The notes: generated from the sequence alone by a model not told the origin. Positions 1-8,100 are shown, counted from the first letter of the stretch. The stretch: DNA of 8,986 nt from Oligoflexales bacterium (GCA_015232735.1 JADFZC010000086.1:1-8986), one strand, 5' to 3'. Numbers and translations: made by a program.

Positions 1-1
1 T

Positions 2-313
2 GCAAAAAACAAGTCAAATCTTTCTGATTTGAATGCCATTAAAGACCTGAACATACCGGTTGATTTTCATCTGGTCCTTTCCATAACTGAAAAAGAAAAT
101 CAGATGGATATGGTTATCAGAAGATTTTCGGAAATAGGCATCAGCAGCCTCATTTTCACGAAGATAGATGAAACCTGGAGTTATGGAGAGATATTTAATT
201 TATCCACCAAGTGGAGCATCCCATTGAGTTATTTCGGGATTGGCCAAAAGATACCCGAGGAGATTGAGCGTGCCAGCCGTGAAAGGGTATGTGAAAGGAT
301 TTTTGGACTGTAG
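2..313 (+). CDS. flhF: FlhF, flagellar SRP-type GTPase, C-terminal part (5' truncated by window edge)
   Basis: This is the last ~103 codons of an open frame that is already open at base 2. A TTG at 29 is internal and not a real start. The visible part is the end of an SRP54-type GTPase G domain: a TKIDE stretch matching the G4-type (T/N)KxD guanine-specificity motif, a G after it (SYGE), then the closing block PLSYFGIGQKIPEEIERAS. In this family that block reads roughly P-(I/L)-x-Y-x-x-x-GQ-x-(V/I)-P-(E/D)-(D/E)-(I/L). FlhF is a membrane-associated GTPase that helps set the position of polar flagella and is controlled by FlhG, which is the next gene, 22 bp downstream. The G1-G3 motifs and B domain lie outside the window. 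FtsY and Ffh share this C-terminal pattern, but the flhG-fliA-cheY neighbourhood makes FlhF much more likely. Confidence 0.9.
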   Translation, partial: AKNKSNLSDLNAIKDLNIPVDFHLVLSITEKENQMDMVIRRFSEIGISSLIFTKIDETWSYGEIFNLSTKWSIPLSYFGIGQKIPEEIERASRERVCERIFGL

Positions 314-335
314 TAAATATACATAAAAAAAGCAT

Positions 336-1256
336 ATGGATCGGGTGGGTATGGAGGAATTAGTGGTTATTCGGGAAATAAGTGAAAGCCGACAAAATCA
401 AAGCAGGAAAGTCAAGGAAGTTTGCAAAACCAAAAAAGCGTTTTCCAGGATCATAAGCGTAGCCAGCGGAAAGGGCGGAGTGGGAAAAACTATAGCTACC
501 GTCAATATAGCGTTAGCTCTCAGAAGAATGGGACATTCTGTACTTATTCTCGATGGAGATCTTGGACTGGCGAATGTGGATGTTGTCCTTGGATTAAAGG
601 CTAGGTACAATATTAATGATGTCATAAGTGAAAAAGCAAGATTGAAGGACATTCTTCTGGATGGTCCCATGGGAATCAGGATTATTCCTTCAGGGTCCGG
701 AATCAGCAAATTGACTCAGTTGAGTTATCTTGAAAGGTTGAAAATAATTCAGGAGATTGAAAGCCTGAACGAGTCTTTTGAGTTTCTGGTTATAGACACT
801 GGCGCCGGCATATCCTCTACGGTTCTTCATCTTAATGCGATCGCTGATGATATTATCGTCGTATCAACGCCAGAGCCACATTCCATGACAGATGCATATG
901 CATTTATTAAGGTTATGGCGGAAGATTATGAGAGGAAGAGTTTTAACCTGGTGATAAACATGGTTCGCTCGAAGAGCGAAGGAGAGCAGGTTTTAAAAAG
1001 GATTTCCGATGTTGCAAGGAATTTTCTGAAGCTGGAGATAAGAGAACTCGGAAGTATTCCGTATGACAAACAGATGCAGCAATCGCTTATGATGAGGCAG
1101 GCGGCATCGGAGAAATCGACATATTTCATTGCCGGACAGGCATGGAATGAGATTGCAAGGCTGATTCTGGAGAATCCGGTCAGGGTTTCAAGAGGTGATG
1201 ATGATTTTTGGAGAAGGTTGGTATTTTCTGAAGCCACAGGCTCCTGCGGAGCATAA
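336..1256 (+). CDS. flhG: FlhG (YlxH/FleN), MinD-like ATPase controlling flagellar number
   Basis: A 306-residue MinD/ParA-family ATPase, close to the usual FlhG length. The deviant Walker A motif SGKGGVGKT is at about residues 44-52, with the signature lysine K46 as well as K51. The switch I region ILDGDLGLANVD is at 71-82 and Walker B LVIDTGAGI at 151-159. The sequence STPEPHSMTDAYA (177-189) is the typical FlhG/MinD segment after Walker B. FlhG binds ATP, dimerises on the membrane and stimulates FlhF GTPase activity; it limits flagellar number. The N-terminus lacks a canonical DQAxxLR FlhF-activating motif, but NQSRKVK at 21-27 lines up with it by conservative changes. The ATG at 336 has no clear Shine-Dalgarno sequence; a second in-frame ATG at 351 has none at proper spacing either, so the start is uncertain by a few codons. 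It follows flhF by 22 bp and precedes fliA by 87 bp, as expected for one operon. Confidence 0.93.
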   Translation: MDRVGMEELVVIREISESRQNQSRKVKEVCKTKKAFSRIISVASGKGGVGKTIATVNIALALRRMGHSVLILDGDLGLANVDVVLGLKARYNINDVISEKARLKDILLDGPMGIRIIPSGSGISKLTQLSYLERLKIIQEIESLNESFEFLVIDTGAGISSTVLHLNAIADDIIVVSTPEPHSMTDAYAFIKVMAEDYERKSFNLVINMVRSKSEGEQVLKRISDVARNFLKLEIRELGSIPYDKQMQQSLMMRQAASEKSTYFIAGQAWNEIARLILENPVRVSRGDDDFWRRLVFSEATGSCGA

Positions 1257-1343
1257 CCAGGCCTCAAGTGTTACCATCTCCTGCAAGAGAAAGTCGAGAT
1301 GCTTTTGGATAATATTCAACCCAATTTATAAGGGAAGTATTTA

Positions 1344-2102
1344 ATGAAAGGGTTGGTTAAAAGGTATAAGCAGGATACCCAGGATGTTGACGGAAAGCTG
1401 AGGGACCAATTGATAATGGACTATGCGCCGTTGATAAGATTCGTCGCTCAGCGTATTGCGGCAAGGCTGCCATCGAATATTGATATCGATGATTTGATCA
1501 GTGCCGGCGTCATTGGACTGATGGATGCAATCGAAAAATATGATCCAAGCAGGGATAATAAATTTAAGACATATGCGGAGTTTAGAATAAGGGGGGCTAT
1601 TCTGGATGAACTCAGGTCACAGGACTGGGTCCCTCGTTCTGTAAGGGATAAGGCAAAGCGAATCGAGAAGGCATATGTGGAACTGGAGCAGAAATTTGGA
1701 AGAACCGTCTCCGATACCGAGCTGTCGGGTGCACTCGGCATCAATCTTGATGAATATTATGAAATGATAGCCAAAGTGAAAGCTGTGACCATTCTATCGA
1801 TAGATGAACTCTCAGGTTCAAGTCATCACGATAGAAAGAGCCTTATTGAATGCCTTGAAAATGTGATCTCCAAAAATCCATTTACAGACTTGAAAAGCAA
1901 GGGAATAAGAGAACTTCTGGTTAAGAACATTGAGGAACTTCCGGAGAAGCAGAAACTGGTCCTTTCCCTTTATTATTATGAGGATTTGAATCTCAAGGAA
2001 ATTGGAAAGATTTTGGAGGTGACCGAATCCAGGGTAAGTCAGCTTCATACTCAGGCTGTCGAGAGGTTGAGAGCAAAATTGAAACCTCTGCTAGTTGAGT
2101 AA
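1344..2102 (+). CDS. fliA: FliA, flagellar sigma factor sigma-28
   Basis: A 252-residue group 3 sigma factor of the FliA/WhiG/SigD type, of normal family length. Region 2 spans about residues 27-105: [21 protein letters not shown] is the core-binding and -10 recognition helix area, followed by [28 protein letters not shown], the part most diagnostic of sigma-28 proteins. Region 3 is at about 106-170. Region 4 is at about 188-245, with [23 protein letters not shown] and a helix-turn-helix ending [17 protein letters not shown] that reads the -35 element. It directs RNA polymerase to late flagellar and chemotaxis promoters; in other bacteria it is held by the anti-sigma factor FlgM, which is not in this window. 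The start is well supported by AGGGAAG at 1331-1337, six bases before the ATG. The TAA stop shares its last base with an ATG at 2102, but the downstream gene most likely starts later, at 2174. Confidence 0.95.
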   Translation: MKGLVKRYKQDTQDVDGKLRDQLIMDYAPLIRFVAQRIAARLPSNIDIDDLISAGVIGLMDAIEKYDPSRDNKFKTYAEFRIRGAILDELRSQDWVPRSVRDKAKRIEKAYVELEQKFGRTVSDTELSGALGINLDEYYEMIAKVKAVTILSIDELSGSSHHDRKSLIECLENVISKNPFTDLKSKGIRELLVKNIEELPEKQKLVLSLYYYEDLNLKEIGKILEVTESRVSQLHTQAVERLRAKLKPLLVE

Positions 2103-2160
2103 TGTTCTGGGAATTTAAAAGATTTATTTTTAGAAGAGTTCAGTATCTTGGTAAGAAGTC

Positions 2161-2167
2161 AGGAGAG
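2161..2167 (+). promoter_or_regulatory. Ribosome binding site that sets the cheY start
   Basis: AGGAGAG lies six bases upstream of the ATG at 2174. The frame is open back to an ATG at 2102 that overlaps the fliA stop, but that codon has no Shine-Dalgarno sequence. The extra 24 residues it would add precede the point where CheY proteins normally begin. Confidence 0.7.
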
Positions 2168-2173
2168 TTATAT

Positions 2174-2578
2174 ATGAACCTTTTTAAGCCAAATTTAAAG
2201 ATTTTGATTGTAGATGATTTTCCGACAATGAGACGCATTGTAAAAACATTATTGAAGCAGATAGGTTTTCAGAATTTTGTTGAAGTGGAAGATGGAGTTC
2301 AGGCGTTAAAGACCCTTCAGACACATGGCGATTTTGAATTTATCGTGTCTGACTGGAATATGCCAAATATGACGGGACTTGAACTGCTCAAAAGCGTGAG
2401 GTCTGATCCCAAACTCAAACATATTCCTTTTTTAATGGTTACTGCAGAGGCTGAAAAAGAGAATATTATAGAGGCGGTTAAAGCCGGTGTGAGCAACTAT
2501 GTTGTCAAGCCGTTTACCCAGGCGACTTTGAAGGAGAAACTCGAAAGGATTGAAGCGGGATTGAAGAAATCCGGTTAG
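2174..2578 (+). CDS. cheY: CheY, single-domain chemotaxis response regulator
   Basis: A 134-residue stand-alone receiver domain. Numbering from the ATG at 2174, the acidic pocket is D14-D15 and the phospho-acceptor is D60 within [15 protein letters not shown], a stretch nearly identical to that around Asp57 of E. coli CheY. The switch residues are T90 (VTAEA), Y109 (equivalent to Tyr106) and K112 in VVKPF. Having every signalling residue plus the WNMPNM motif points to a true CheY, which after phosphorylation by CheA binds the flagellar motor switch protein FliM, and not to a generic receiver. No cheA or cheZ is in the window, so the partner kinase is elsewhere. It lies 71 bp after fliA; the longer reading from 2102 is less likely because only 2174 has a good ribosome binding site. 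The stop codon lies at the base of a hairpin (2569-2611). Confidence 0.93.
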   Translation: MNLFKPNLKILIVDDFPTMRRIVKTLLKQIGFQNFVEVEDGVQALKTLQTHGDFEFIVSDWNMPNMTGLELLKSVRSDPKLKHIPFLMVTAEAEKENIIEAVKAGVSNYVVKPFTQATLKEKLERIEAGLKKSG

Positions 2579-2611
2579 GCCTTTTGCATCAGAGATGCCA
2601 AAAAACCGGAT
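2569..2611 (+). other. Intercistronic hairpin at the cheY stop codon
   Basis: ATCCGGTT (2569-2576) is exactly complementary to AACCGGAT (2604-2611). Inside it, TTTT (2582-2585) can pair with AAAA (2600-2603), and GCATC (2586-2590) with GATGC (2594-2598) around an AGA loop. That leaves one bulged C and an asymmetric internal loop, for about 17 base pairs in all. The cheY stop codon begins at the last base of the 5' arm. No run of T follows, so it is not a standard intrinsic terminator. A role in mRNA processing, stability or partial read-through to the downstream pair is inference. Confidence 0.5.
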
Positions 2612-2672
2612 AATCGTTGAATGATTTTATTGAGAAAATGTTTTCCAAATTATTTTAGGGTGGGAGATTCTT

Positions 2673-3125
2673 ATGGACGAGCCCGTTAATAACGATCTTG
2701 GCGAAGAAAGCCCGGAGGTAATTGAAACAAACTTTGATGCAGATCTTATCAGAAAGTATCCCAAGTCGAACAGAAGAATTTCGATAGATGTCACACACTA
2801 TGGAATAGGTCCTGAATCCCTGGATAAGAGTGATATAACCACAAGCCACATCAGTCCTTACGGATTGGAATTCAAGTGCACTGAAGAGTATACTGAGGGG
2901 GCTCTTTTAAAAATACATGTGACTCTTCCTGATTACTGGCAAAGGAAACAACAGTTTGTAGAATACAGCCGCGTGGACACCCCGACCAAATTCAAGATGC
3001 TGGCAAAGGTCGTCTCTACCGAGAAGATCGGGAAGAAAGGGAAGAAAAATATGGTCCTTTGCAGGACTGTGAACATGGATCAGGTGGATGAGGAAGTCTT
3101 AAAGTCTTTTTTACAGGAAGGGTAA
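2673..3125 (+). CDS. PilZ-like protein, degenerate c-di-GMP motifs
   Basis: A 150-residue soluble protein with no signal peptide or membrane segment. Its second half alternates short hydrophobic strands in the manner of a PilZ beta-barrel: ISIDV (36-40), SPYGLEF (61-67), GALLKIHVTLP (77-87), FKMLAKVVST (107-116), NMVLCRTV (126-133). It ends with a short helix, VDEEVLKSFLQ, as PilZ domains often do. PilZ domains bind cyclic di-GMP through RxxxR and (D/N)xSxxG. Here the first is reduced to a basic patch with SNRRISI at 32-38, and the second reads HISPYG, with His59 where Asp or Asn is expected. Binding may therefore be weak, altered or lost. The start is supported by GGGAG at 2662-2666, six bases before the ATG. 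It follows cheY by 94 bp and precedes the next gene by 3 bp. The PilZ assignment is from pattern and context, so moderate; a protein-fold search would settle it. Confidence 0.6.
   Translation: MDEPVNNDLGEESPEVIETNFDADLIRKYPKSNRRISIDVTHYGIGPESLDKSDITTSHISPYGLEFKCTEEYTEGALLKIHVTLPDYWQRKQQFVEYSRVDTPTKFKMLAKVVSTEKIGKKGKKNMVLCRTVNMDQVDEEVLKSFLQEG
3115..3122 (+). promoter_or_regulatory. Ribosome binding site inside the end of the upstream gene
   Basis: AGGAAGGG lies within the last codons of the PilZ-like gene, six bases before a GTG at 3129. It supports the GTG as a genuine start and suggests that translation of the two genes is coupled. Confidence 0.65.
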
Positions 3126-3128
3126 AGT

Positions 3129-3719
3129 GTGAATACTATACTTTTAATCCTGCTGATAATTTTGGATATAACCCTTTTGGCCGTACTGTATCTGCGCAGC
3201 AAACCGAAGTATGAAAATCCTGAACTTCTCAGGGAATTTTCAGAAGAGAGGAGGATGCTCAAAGAATTGCACGCCGGCATTAAAGAAGAGCTTGTCTCTG
3301 CACAGCAGAAAAGCAGGGAGACCCTGGAAAAGGTCTCCACGCTTGCCGCTGAGATTGATATGGATGTTAAATCGGGAGGGAAGTCTCTCAAAGAGGAACT
3401 GAATCAGGTGCTTCAGGAACTTGCAGAGCGGGTGGAACAGCCTATCAAGCAAATAAATCAAAAGCATACGGCGATGGAAAATCTCCTCAGGAGAGTTGAC
3501 AAGGAAAAGAAACTTCTTATCAAGGCAATTTCAAGGGCGGAAGAACTGTCAAAGTTTTTCAACAAAAATATTCCATATGAAGAGGTTCTCGAGGAACTGA
3601 CAGATAAGAAATATTCGGATGCAAGACAGCTTCTTTCTCAGGGGCTGCCTCCTTCGGAAATAGCAAAAGAACTTAATATGACGGAAAGTGAAGTGAATAT
3701 CCTTGCCGCGATGGTATAG
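3129..3719 (+). CDS. Single-pass membrane protein with coiled coil and C-terminal HTH-like segment (DUF2802/DUF6115-like)
   Basis: A 196-residue protein of unknown function. Residues 2-22 (ILLILLIILDITLLAVLYL) form one N-terminal transmembrane helix, followed by RSKPK, so the rest is probably cytoplasmic. From about 30 to 145 the sequence is highly charged with heptad-like leucines, a long predicted coiled coil. The end, from about 163, reads DARQLLSQGLPPSEIAKELNMTESEVNILAAM when taken in parts: a leucine-rich helix, a Gly-Leu-Pro turn, an IAKELNM helix and a second helix with SEVNIL. This resembles a small helix-turn-helix. The same layout occurs in small proteins (DUF2802, DUF6115) encoded at the ends of flagellar/chemotaxis clusters in other bacteria; that match is from memory. 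It starts with GTG, 3 bp after the PilZ-like gene, and very likely shares its transcript. Its HTH could bind protein or DNA; a membrane-anchored DNA binder is possible but unproven. Confidence 0.7.
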   Translation: MNTILLILLIILDITLLAVLYLRSKPKYENPELLREFSEERRMLKELHAGIKEELVSAQQKSRETLEKVSTLAAEIDMDVKSGGKSLKEELNQVLQELAERVEQPIKQINQKHTAMENLLRRVDKEKKLLIKAISRAEELSKFFNKNIPYEEVLEELTDKKYSDARQLLSQGLPPSEIAKELNMTESEVNILAAMV

Positions 3720-3726
3720 ATTTTTC

Positions 3727-4794
3727 CTACCCCTTCTGCAGGTTATCCGCAACAGAGGCAAATGATTCAGCCTCGGCGGATTTTTCAATGGCGGCCTGCT
3801 CTTCGGAAGTCACCGGTTTTCTCTCGAAAATATATGAGAAAGCGCCAAGAAGGTTAAGTACCAGCTGGCAAAGAAAAAAGACATTGTAAATATTGGCGCC
3901 GTTTGACAAGCCCACCATATTGAAAAGCTGCTCAAACGCCACGTGGCCTACTCCAAATCCCCCTGGTGAAATCGGCAGCGCGGCCGTCAACACTCCTATG
4001 GGAAAGACTACGCCAAGGGTCGAAAACAGGGATTTGGCGTGGGACATGTCGGTCATGGTTGTTGCTATTATCACGAAGCAAAGAAAAAAGGCGCATTGGA
4101 CCATAATGCTCAAAACCAGGCCGTATACGAGATACGAGCTTTTATGATGATACTGTCTCAGAGCCCGGTATATTTTCTGAAGGGTTTTCATCCCCGGTAT
4201 GTTCATGCTGAAAAATTTTAAAAAGGGGTCCCTGTCATCCTTGAAAGGTATCTTCACAAAAACGTACATAATTATCATTATACAAAGGAAAGCGGCGCAT
4301 ATTCCCACAAGGGGTCTTAAAAGGATATTGCTCCAGATTTCCCTGATATTGAACATCATCAGTGTGAATCCCATCACAAAAAGGCCAAAAAACCCCACAA
4401 GCCTGTCGAGCAGGACGGTCATCAGAGCCGGAGTTTTGCCTCTGTTTCTGTTATCTCTTATGACATAGATCACTTTAATCAAATCACCGCCCACGGACCC
4501 GGGCATGGCGGTATTGAAAAAGAGTCCTATGAATGTCAGCTTTACAGTCCTTTGCAGGGTGATTTTGTAGTTGGCGCCGGTCAGCAGGAGATACCATCTG
4601 ATGGATTGAAGAAAAATGACAGCAAAAAGCCATGTAAAAAAAGAAGCCACAATGATCTTTGGCTCTGAGATTATTATGGAGAGCTTGGAAAAATCAAGCT
4701 TTCCCGAGGAGAGCATCCACAGGATAAGCAGGAGTGCAAAGCCTATTTTCAGAACATTTTTAATGATGCTTTTTGTTTTGTTATGAACAACCAC
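3727..4794 (-). CDS. UPF0104 / LPG synthase transmembrane-like protein, putative lipid flippase family
   Basis: A 355-residue multi-pass inner-membrane protein with about seven to eight hydrophobic segments (near residues 13-28, 45-63, 84-98, 123-148, 158-180, 220-247, 258-275, 301-323). Family motifs are clear: IRWYLLL (65-71), FFNTAMPGSVGGDLIK (92-107), LLDRLVGFFGL (128-138) and ALPISPGGFGVGHVAFE (272-288). These mark the UPF0104 family (YbhN/AglD-like), which shares its fold with the membrane part of lysyl-phosphatidylglycerol synthase. No C-terminal aminoacyl-transferase domain is present, only a polar tail rich in Glu, Ala and Ser. The exact substrate cannot be inferred; lipid or polyprenyl-linked transport is the family-level guess. 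It starts with GTG; no strong Shine-Dalgarno sequence is visible, and the frame stays open only to 4822, so the start could be slightly different. It stands alone, convergent with the flagellar cluster. Confidence 0.85.
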   Translation of the reverse strand: MVVHNKTKSIIKNVLKIGFALLLILWMLSSGKLDFSKLSIIISEPKIIVASFFTWLFAVIFLQSIRWYLLLTGANYKITLQRTVKLTFIGLFFNTAMPGSVGGDLIKVIYVIRDNRNRGKTPALMTVLLDRLVGFFGLFVMGFTLMMFNIREIWSNILLRPLVGICAAFLCIMIIMYVFVKIPFKDDRDPFLKFFSMNIPGMKTLQKIYRALRQYHHKSSYLVYGLVLSIMVQCAFFLCFVIIATTMTDMSHAKSLFSTLGVVFPIGVLTAALPISPGGFGVGHVAFEQLFNMVGLSNGANIYNVFFLCQLVLNLLGAFSYIFERKPVTSEEQAAIEKSAEAESFASVADNLQKG

Positions 4795-4896
4795 GTTTAA
4801 CCCACAGTTAAAAAAATATTAAATATATCCAAGCAATTTGTTTATCAGTAAAAAATATTTAATCTGATAGAATTTAGATTGTTTTTTGAAGCCGGT

Positions 4897-4943
4897 CCAC
4901 CTTAAATTTTCACCTTGGGGCCGGACTTATCTCCATAAGGTGG
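4897..4943. repeat. Inverted repeat with a duplicated left arm
   Basis: CCACCTTA (4897-4904) is exactly complementary to TAAGGTGG (4936-4943), with a 31-base loop. The core CACCTT occurs again at 4911-4916, 13 bases after the first copy, and can pair with the same right arm (AAGGTG, 4937-4942). Two mutually exclusive stems are thus possible. No T-run follows on either strand. It could be an operator or an RNA structure, or chance in this region. Confidence 0.4.
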
Positions 4944-4966
4944 GTGTCAGGCTATAAATAACTGAA

Positions 4967-4982
4967 TATATTAAATAATATA
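4967..4982. repeat. Short AT-rich palindrome, possible operator
   Basis: TATATTA and TAATATA flank a two-base centre (AA), giving a perfect 7+2+7 inverted repeat. It lies between the divergent genes, where a dimeric regulator could bind. In sequence this rich in A and T such palindromes also arise by chance. Confidence 0.25.
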
Positions 4983-5093
4983 CTGCTATGAAAATGACGG
5001 GACGCTTATCTGCCAAGCAGTTTTTGCCAGTGATTGGGATTTATGGTCCATATCGCAGTTTCCATAATCAAACATTTCGCAAGGTAGGCAATT

Positions 5094-5121
5094 TTGATGT
5101 CTTAAGACTGATCAATAAAAT
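5094..5121 (+). promoter_or_regulatory. Candidate sigma-70-type promoter for the hybrid kinase gene
   Basis: TTGATG (5094-5099, four of six bases of the consensus -35) is followed after 16 bases by TAAAAT (5116-5121, five of six bases of the -10). Transcription would begin near 5128, about 50 bases before the ATG at 5179. In AT-rich DNA such matches are common, so this is a suggestion only. Confidence 0.3.
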
Positions 5122-5178
5122 AATTAAAATTAGATCATGAGGAATTTTTTTTAAAAATTTAATGACAAAGACCTTTCC

Positions 5179-8100
5179 ATGACTGGCCATCATAAAAGAA
5201 CAGGCGGCATGTTGAGACTTGCCCTTGCGGGCATGCTTTCAGTCCTTTTCTTTTTCGAGAAGGGCCTTGCCGGACCGATATCGGCGGACATTACTGTTAT
5301 TTCTCCGGAAACAAGAAAGACGGACATAACGTCATTTTCATATTTTCAGACCGCGGAGAAGCTCGCGATTGAAAAGGTCGCTTTCTCAAAGGAGGAGTTT
5401 GACTGGAAACACAGGGAAGGTCACACCCTGAATCTCGGCACTTCCTTTGGAAGCGTGTGGTTTCGCTTCGTGCTGAAAAACAAAAGTCCTCTCACCTTTG
5501 AAAGGCTTGTACACCTTAACAGCGTATTTCTGGAGGCTGTCGAAGTATTTTTTATCAGGGACGGGAAAATCTTTGCCAGTTATTCTACGGGGACATACAA
5601 GCCAAGAAATTCAAGACCGATCGATCACAGGCAGTTCCTGTTTCCGCTTGTCTTTCTACCTTTTGACGAGATTGAAGTGGTCATTATGGAGTCTTCGCTG
5701 TTTCCCCGTTTTTCAATGCAGATTTGGGACAAGATCGCATTCCAGGAGCAAGACCAGTACAATCTTCTCTTCTGGGGCGGATTCATTGGACTTATGGCGG
5801 TCATGGCTCTTTATAATCTTTTTATATTTTTCTCGCTGGGGGATCTTGCATATTTGTTCTATGTAATGTACGTTCTCGGTTCAATGTCTCACCAGATGTG
5901 CCTCAGCGGGTTTATGTATCAGCTGATTGGGGATTTTGTGTGGTCCAAGCAGCTTCTGGCTTTTATTCAGGGCGACACAATCATAGCAGCAATGCTTTTT
6001 CTGGCCTTTTTCCTGAAACTCAGGCGTGAGGACAAATGGCTGTTCTTCCCTTTTTGGGGTATATTTTTTGTTACTTTGGTGAGCATGCTTGTGGCTTTTG
6101 CAAATTACAGGATTGGGATCGCCATGCTGATATCTACTTTTGCGATCGTCATTCCCTTTGCATTTTTGGCATTTGTCCTCAAGTTGAGAGAGGGAGTCAG
6201 GGAGGCAATATATATAATTGTGGGGTGGATCGGTATCCTGACATTTACTATGATCGTGGTTCTGGACAGACTTCATCTTTTCCCATTTAATATTTCGAAT
6301 ATGGAAAATTTTGCGACCCCTATCGGCAGTGCCTGGGAAATGGTCTGCTTTTCCCTCGCTCTTGCCGAAAAGATAAAGATGGAGAGGCGTCAAAAAGAGG
6401 AGGCACAGCATCAGGCAATAGAAAATCTGAAAATAGCTGACAGGATAAAGCGGCAGATATTTGCCAATACCTCCCATGAGCTGAGGACGCCTTTAAACGG
6501 CATGCTCGGGTTTCTTGATCTCATAAAACGCGGACACTATGGTAAAATAGGTAAAGGCGTCTCAGACCAGATTGCGAAGGTTCAGTCTTTGGCGTTATCT
6601 CTCAAGACTCAGGTCAATGCAATTTTGGAACTTGCCAGGTCGGGAGAAAAGCGCCTGACATTGAATTCCTCGAAAATCCTCCTGAACGAAATAGTCGAGG
6701 AACTCAGGATTCTTTCGGAGGGATTGAATCTTTCAAATAAAAACAGTGAATTTTCAGTTAGCAAGTCCTGGCCTTCCGAGGATGATCCTGTAATTATAAG
6801 TGACCGTGAAAAGCTTTTCATTATCCTGCGCAATATACTGGCCAATGCTTTCAAGTTCCAGGACCCTGAGCGAAAAAACTGTGTCAGGGTTAATTTCGCC
6901 TTAAACGACAAAGGGGTGTTTAACGTAACGGTCGAAGATACCGGAATAGGTATTGAGGAAAAAGATCGGGAGAAGGTATTTGAAGAGTTTTTCCAGGTCG
7001 ACGGCGGAGGACGGCGTCGTTATGAGGGAACGGGCCTTGGGCTATCGATCGTCAGGCGGTATCTTGAAATTATTGGCGGGTGTATTACGCTTGAGTCAAG
7101 AGTCGGCATCGGATCGAAATTTGAGCTGTCTGTGCCATCAATAAAGAATCTGAGTGACAATATCCAGCAACTGGAGACTGACAGTGAAAAACCTGCCTGT
7201 GAGGTGGATCCTGTAAAAAACAGAGATACAGAACAGGTGGGCATTTCTGTGGAAATTACAGATCCTGAAGATCAGGTGGATCATAGGATTATGCAGAAAA
7301 TTGATGGAAACAATGCCAAGATACTTGTTATCGACGATCACAGGTACAACTGCGAAGTAATACGCGATATTCTAAAGGATGAGGGTTATGAGGTCGAGAT
7401 GGCTCTGGGCGGATCCGAGGGCATTGAAAAATTGAAGAGTTATCATCCAAATCTTGTTCTTTTGGATATGATGATGCCGAATTTTTCCGGTGAGGACGTA
7501 ATAAGGTACATGAAGAATAGCGATGAACTGGCCAGAATACCTGTGATATTTGTGACTGCGCGCAGTTCGGAGGATGACATCATTGTTGGCCTGAAGATGG
7601 GAGCGGATGATTATCTTGCAAAGCCGATTATTTCAGAGGAACTTAAGCTTCGTGTAGGAAACCTGCTATCGAGGCTGATGTATGCGAGGACTCAAAGCGA
7701 GAAATCCACGATCATTAAAAATATCGCCGTTGCTCAGCAGGTTCAGGAGTCTTACAGCAATATAAATCTGGAAATCCCATCGATCAAAATAGCGGAACAT
7801 TACTGCCCTGCGGAGAGCGCAGGAGGGGACTGGCGTGCGGTCTTTTATAATAAGCGGACCAAAATAATGGATATTTTCATGTGCGACGTAACCGGGCATG
7901 GAATCGCATCGGCGCTTTACACCGTGGCGGCAGGCAGTGCGATTCAAAATTCGGTTACAATTCTTAACGAGATGGCGGAGATAATCATGAGTCCCCTGGA
8001 CAGGGTGAAGAGGATTGCGGGTTATCTCAATACATCCATAGCGGAGACCTCCCAAAGGCTTGGGAAAATGATGACAGTCGCCTTTATCAGCATAGATCTT

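Larger units (their letters stand above)
4795..5178. other. AT-rich non-coding region between divergent genes
   Basis: These 384 bases separate two divergent genes and must hold both promoters. The region is visibly richer in A and T than the genes around it. It contains an inverted repeat with a duplicated arm (4897-4943), a short AT palindrome (4967-4982), a candidate sigma-70-type promoter for the rightward gene (5094-5121) and an A/T tract, AATTTTT-TTT-AAAAATT, at 5143-5159. A 50-codon reading frame (4988-5140) has no ribosome binding site and overlaps the candidate promoter, so I do not call it a gene. I saw no tRNA and no recognisable riboswitch. No convincing leftward promoter could be picked out among the many AT-rich hexamers at 4800-4860. 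Confidence 0.7.

Noticed and set aside
2087..2098. CTCTGCTAGTTG shared by the end of fliA and the palindromic repeat (about 8505-8516)
   Set aside because: A 12-base match with no extension on either side, inside conserved coding sequence at one site; not evidence of repeat insertion.
2102..2173. Longer cheY reading from an ATG overlapping the fliA stop
   Set aside because: It adds 24 residues with no receiver-domain match and has no ribosome binding site, whereas AGGAGAG sits at the right distance from the ATG at 2174.
2585..2600. Minus-strand match to a sigma-54 promoter (TGGCA ... ATGCA, with GG and GC ten bases apart)
   Set aside because: It would fire antisense into cheY with no gene to serve, and the match falls inside the hairpin arms, which explains the symmetry. 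Transcription-start mapping could revive it.
5881..6477. 198-codon open frame on the minus strand
   Set aside because: It is antisense to the membrane block of the hybrid kinase, rich in His, Lys, Gln and Pro, without any recognisable domain; a shadow of the real coding frame.
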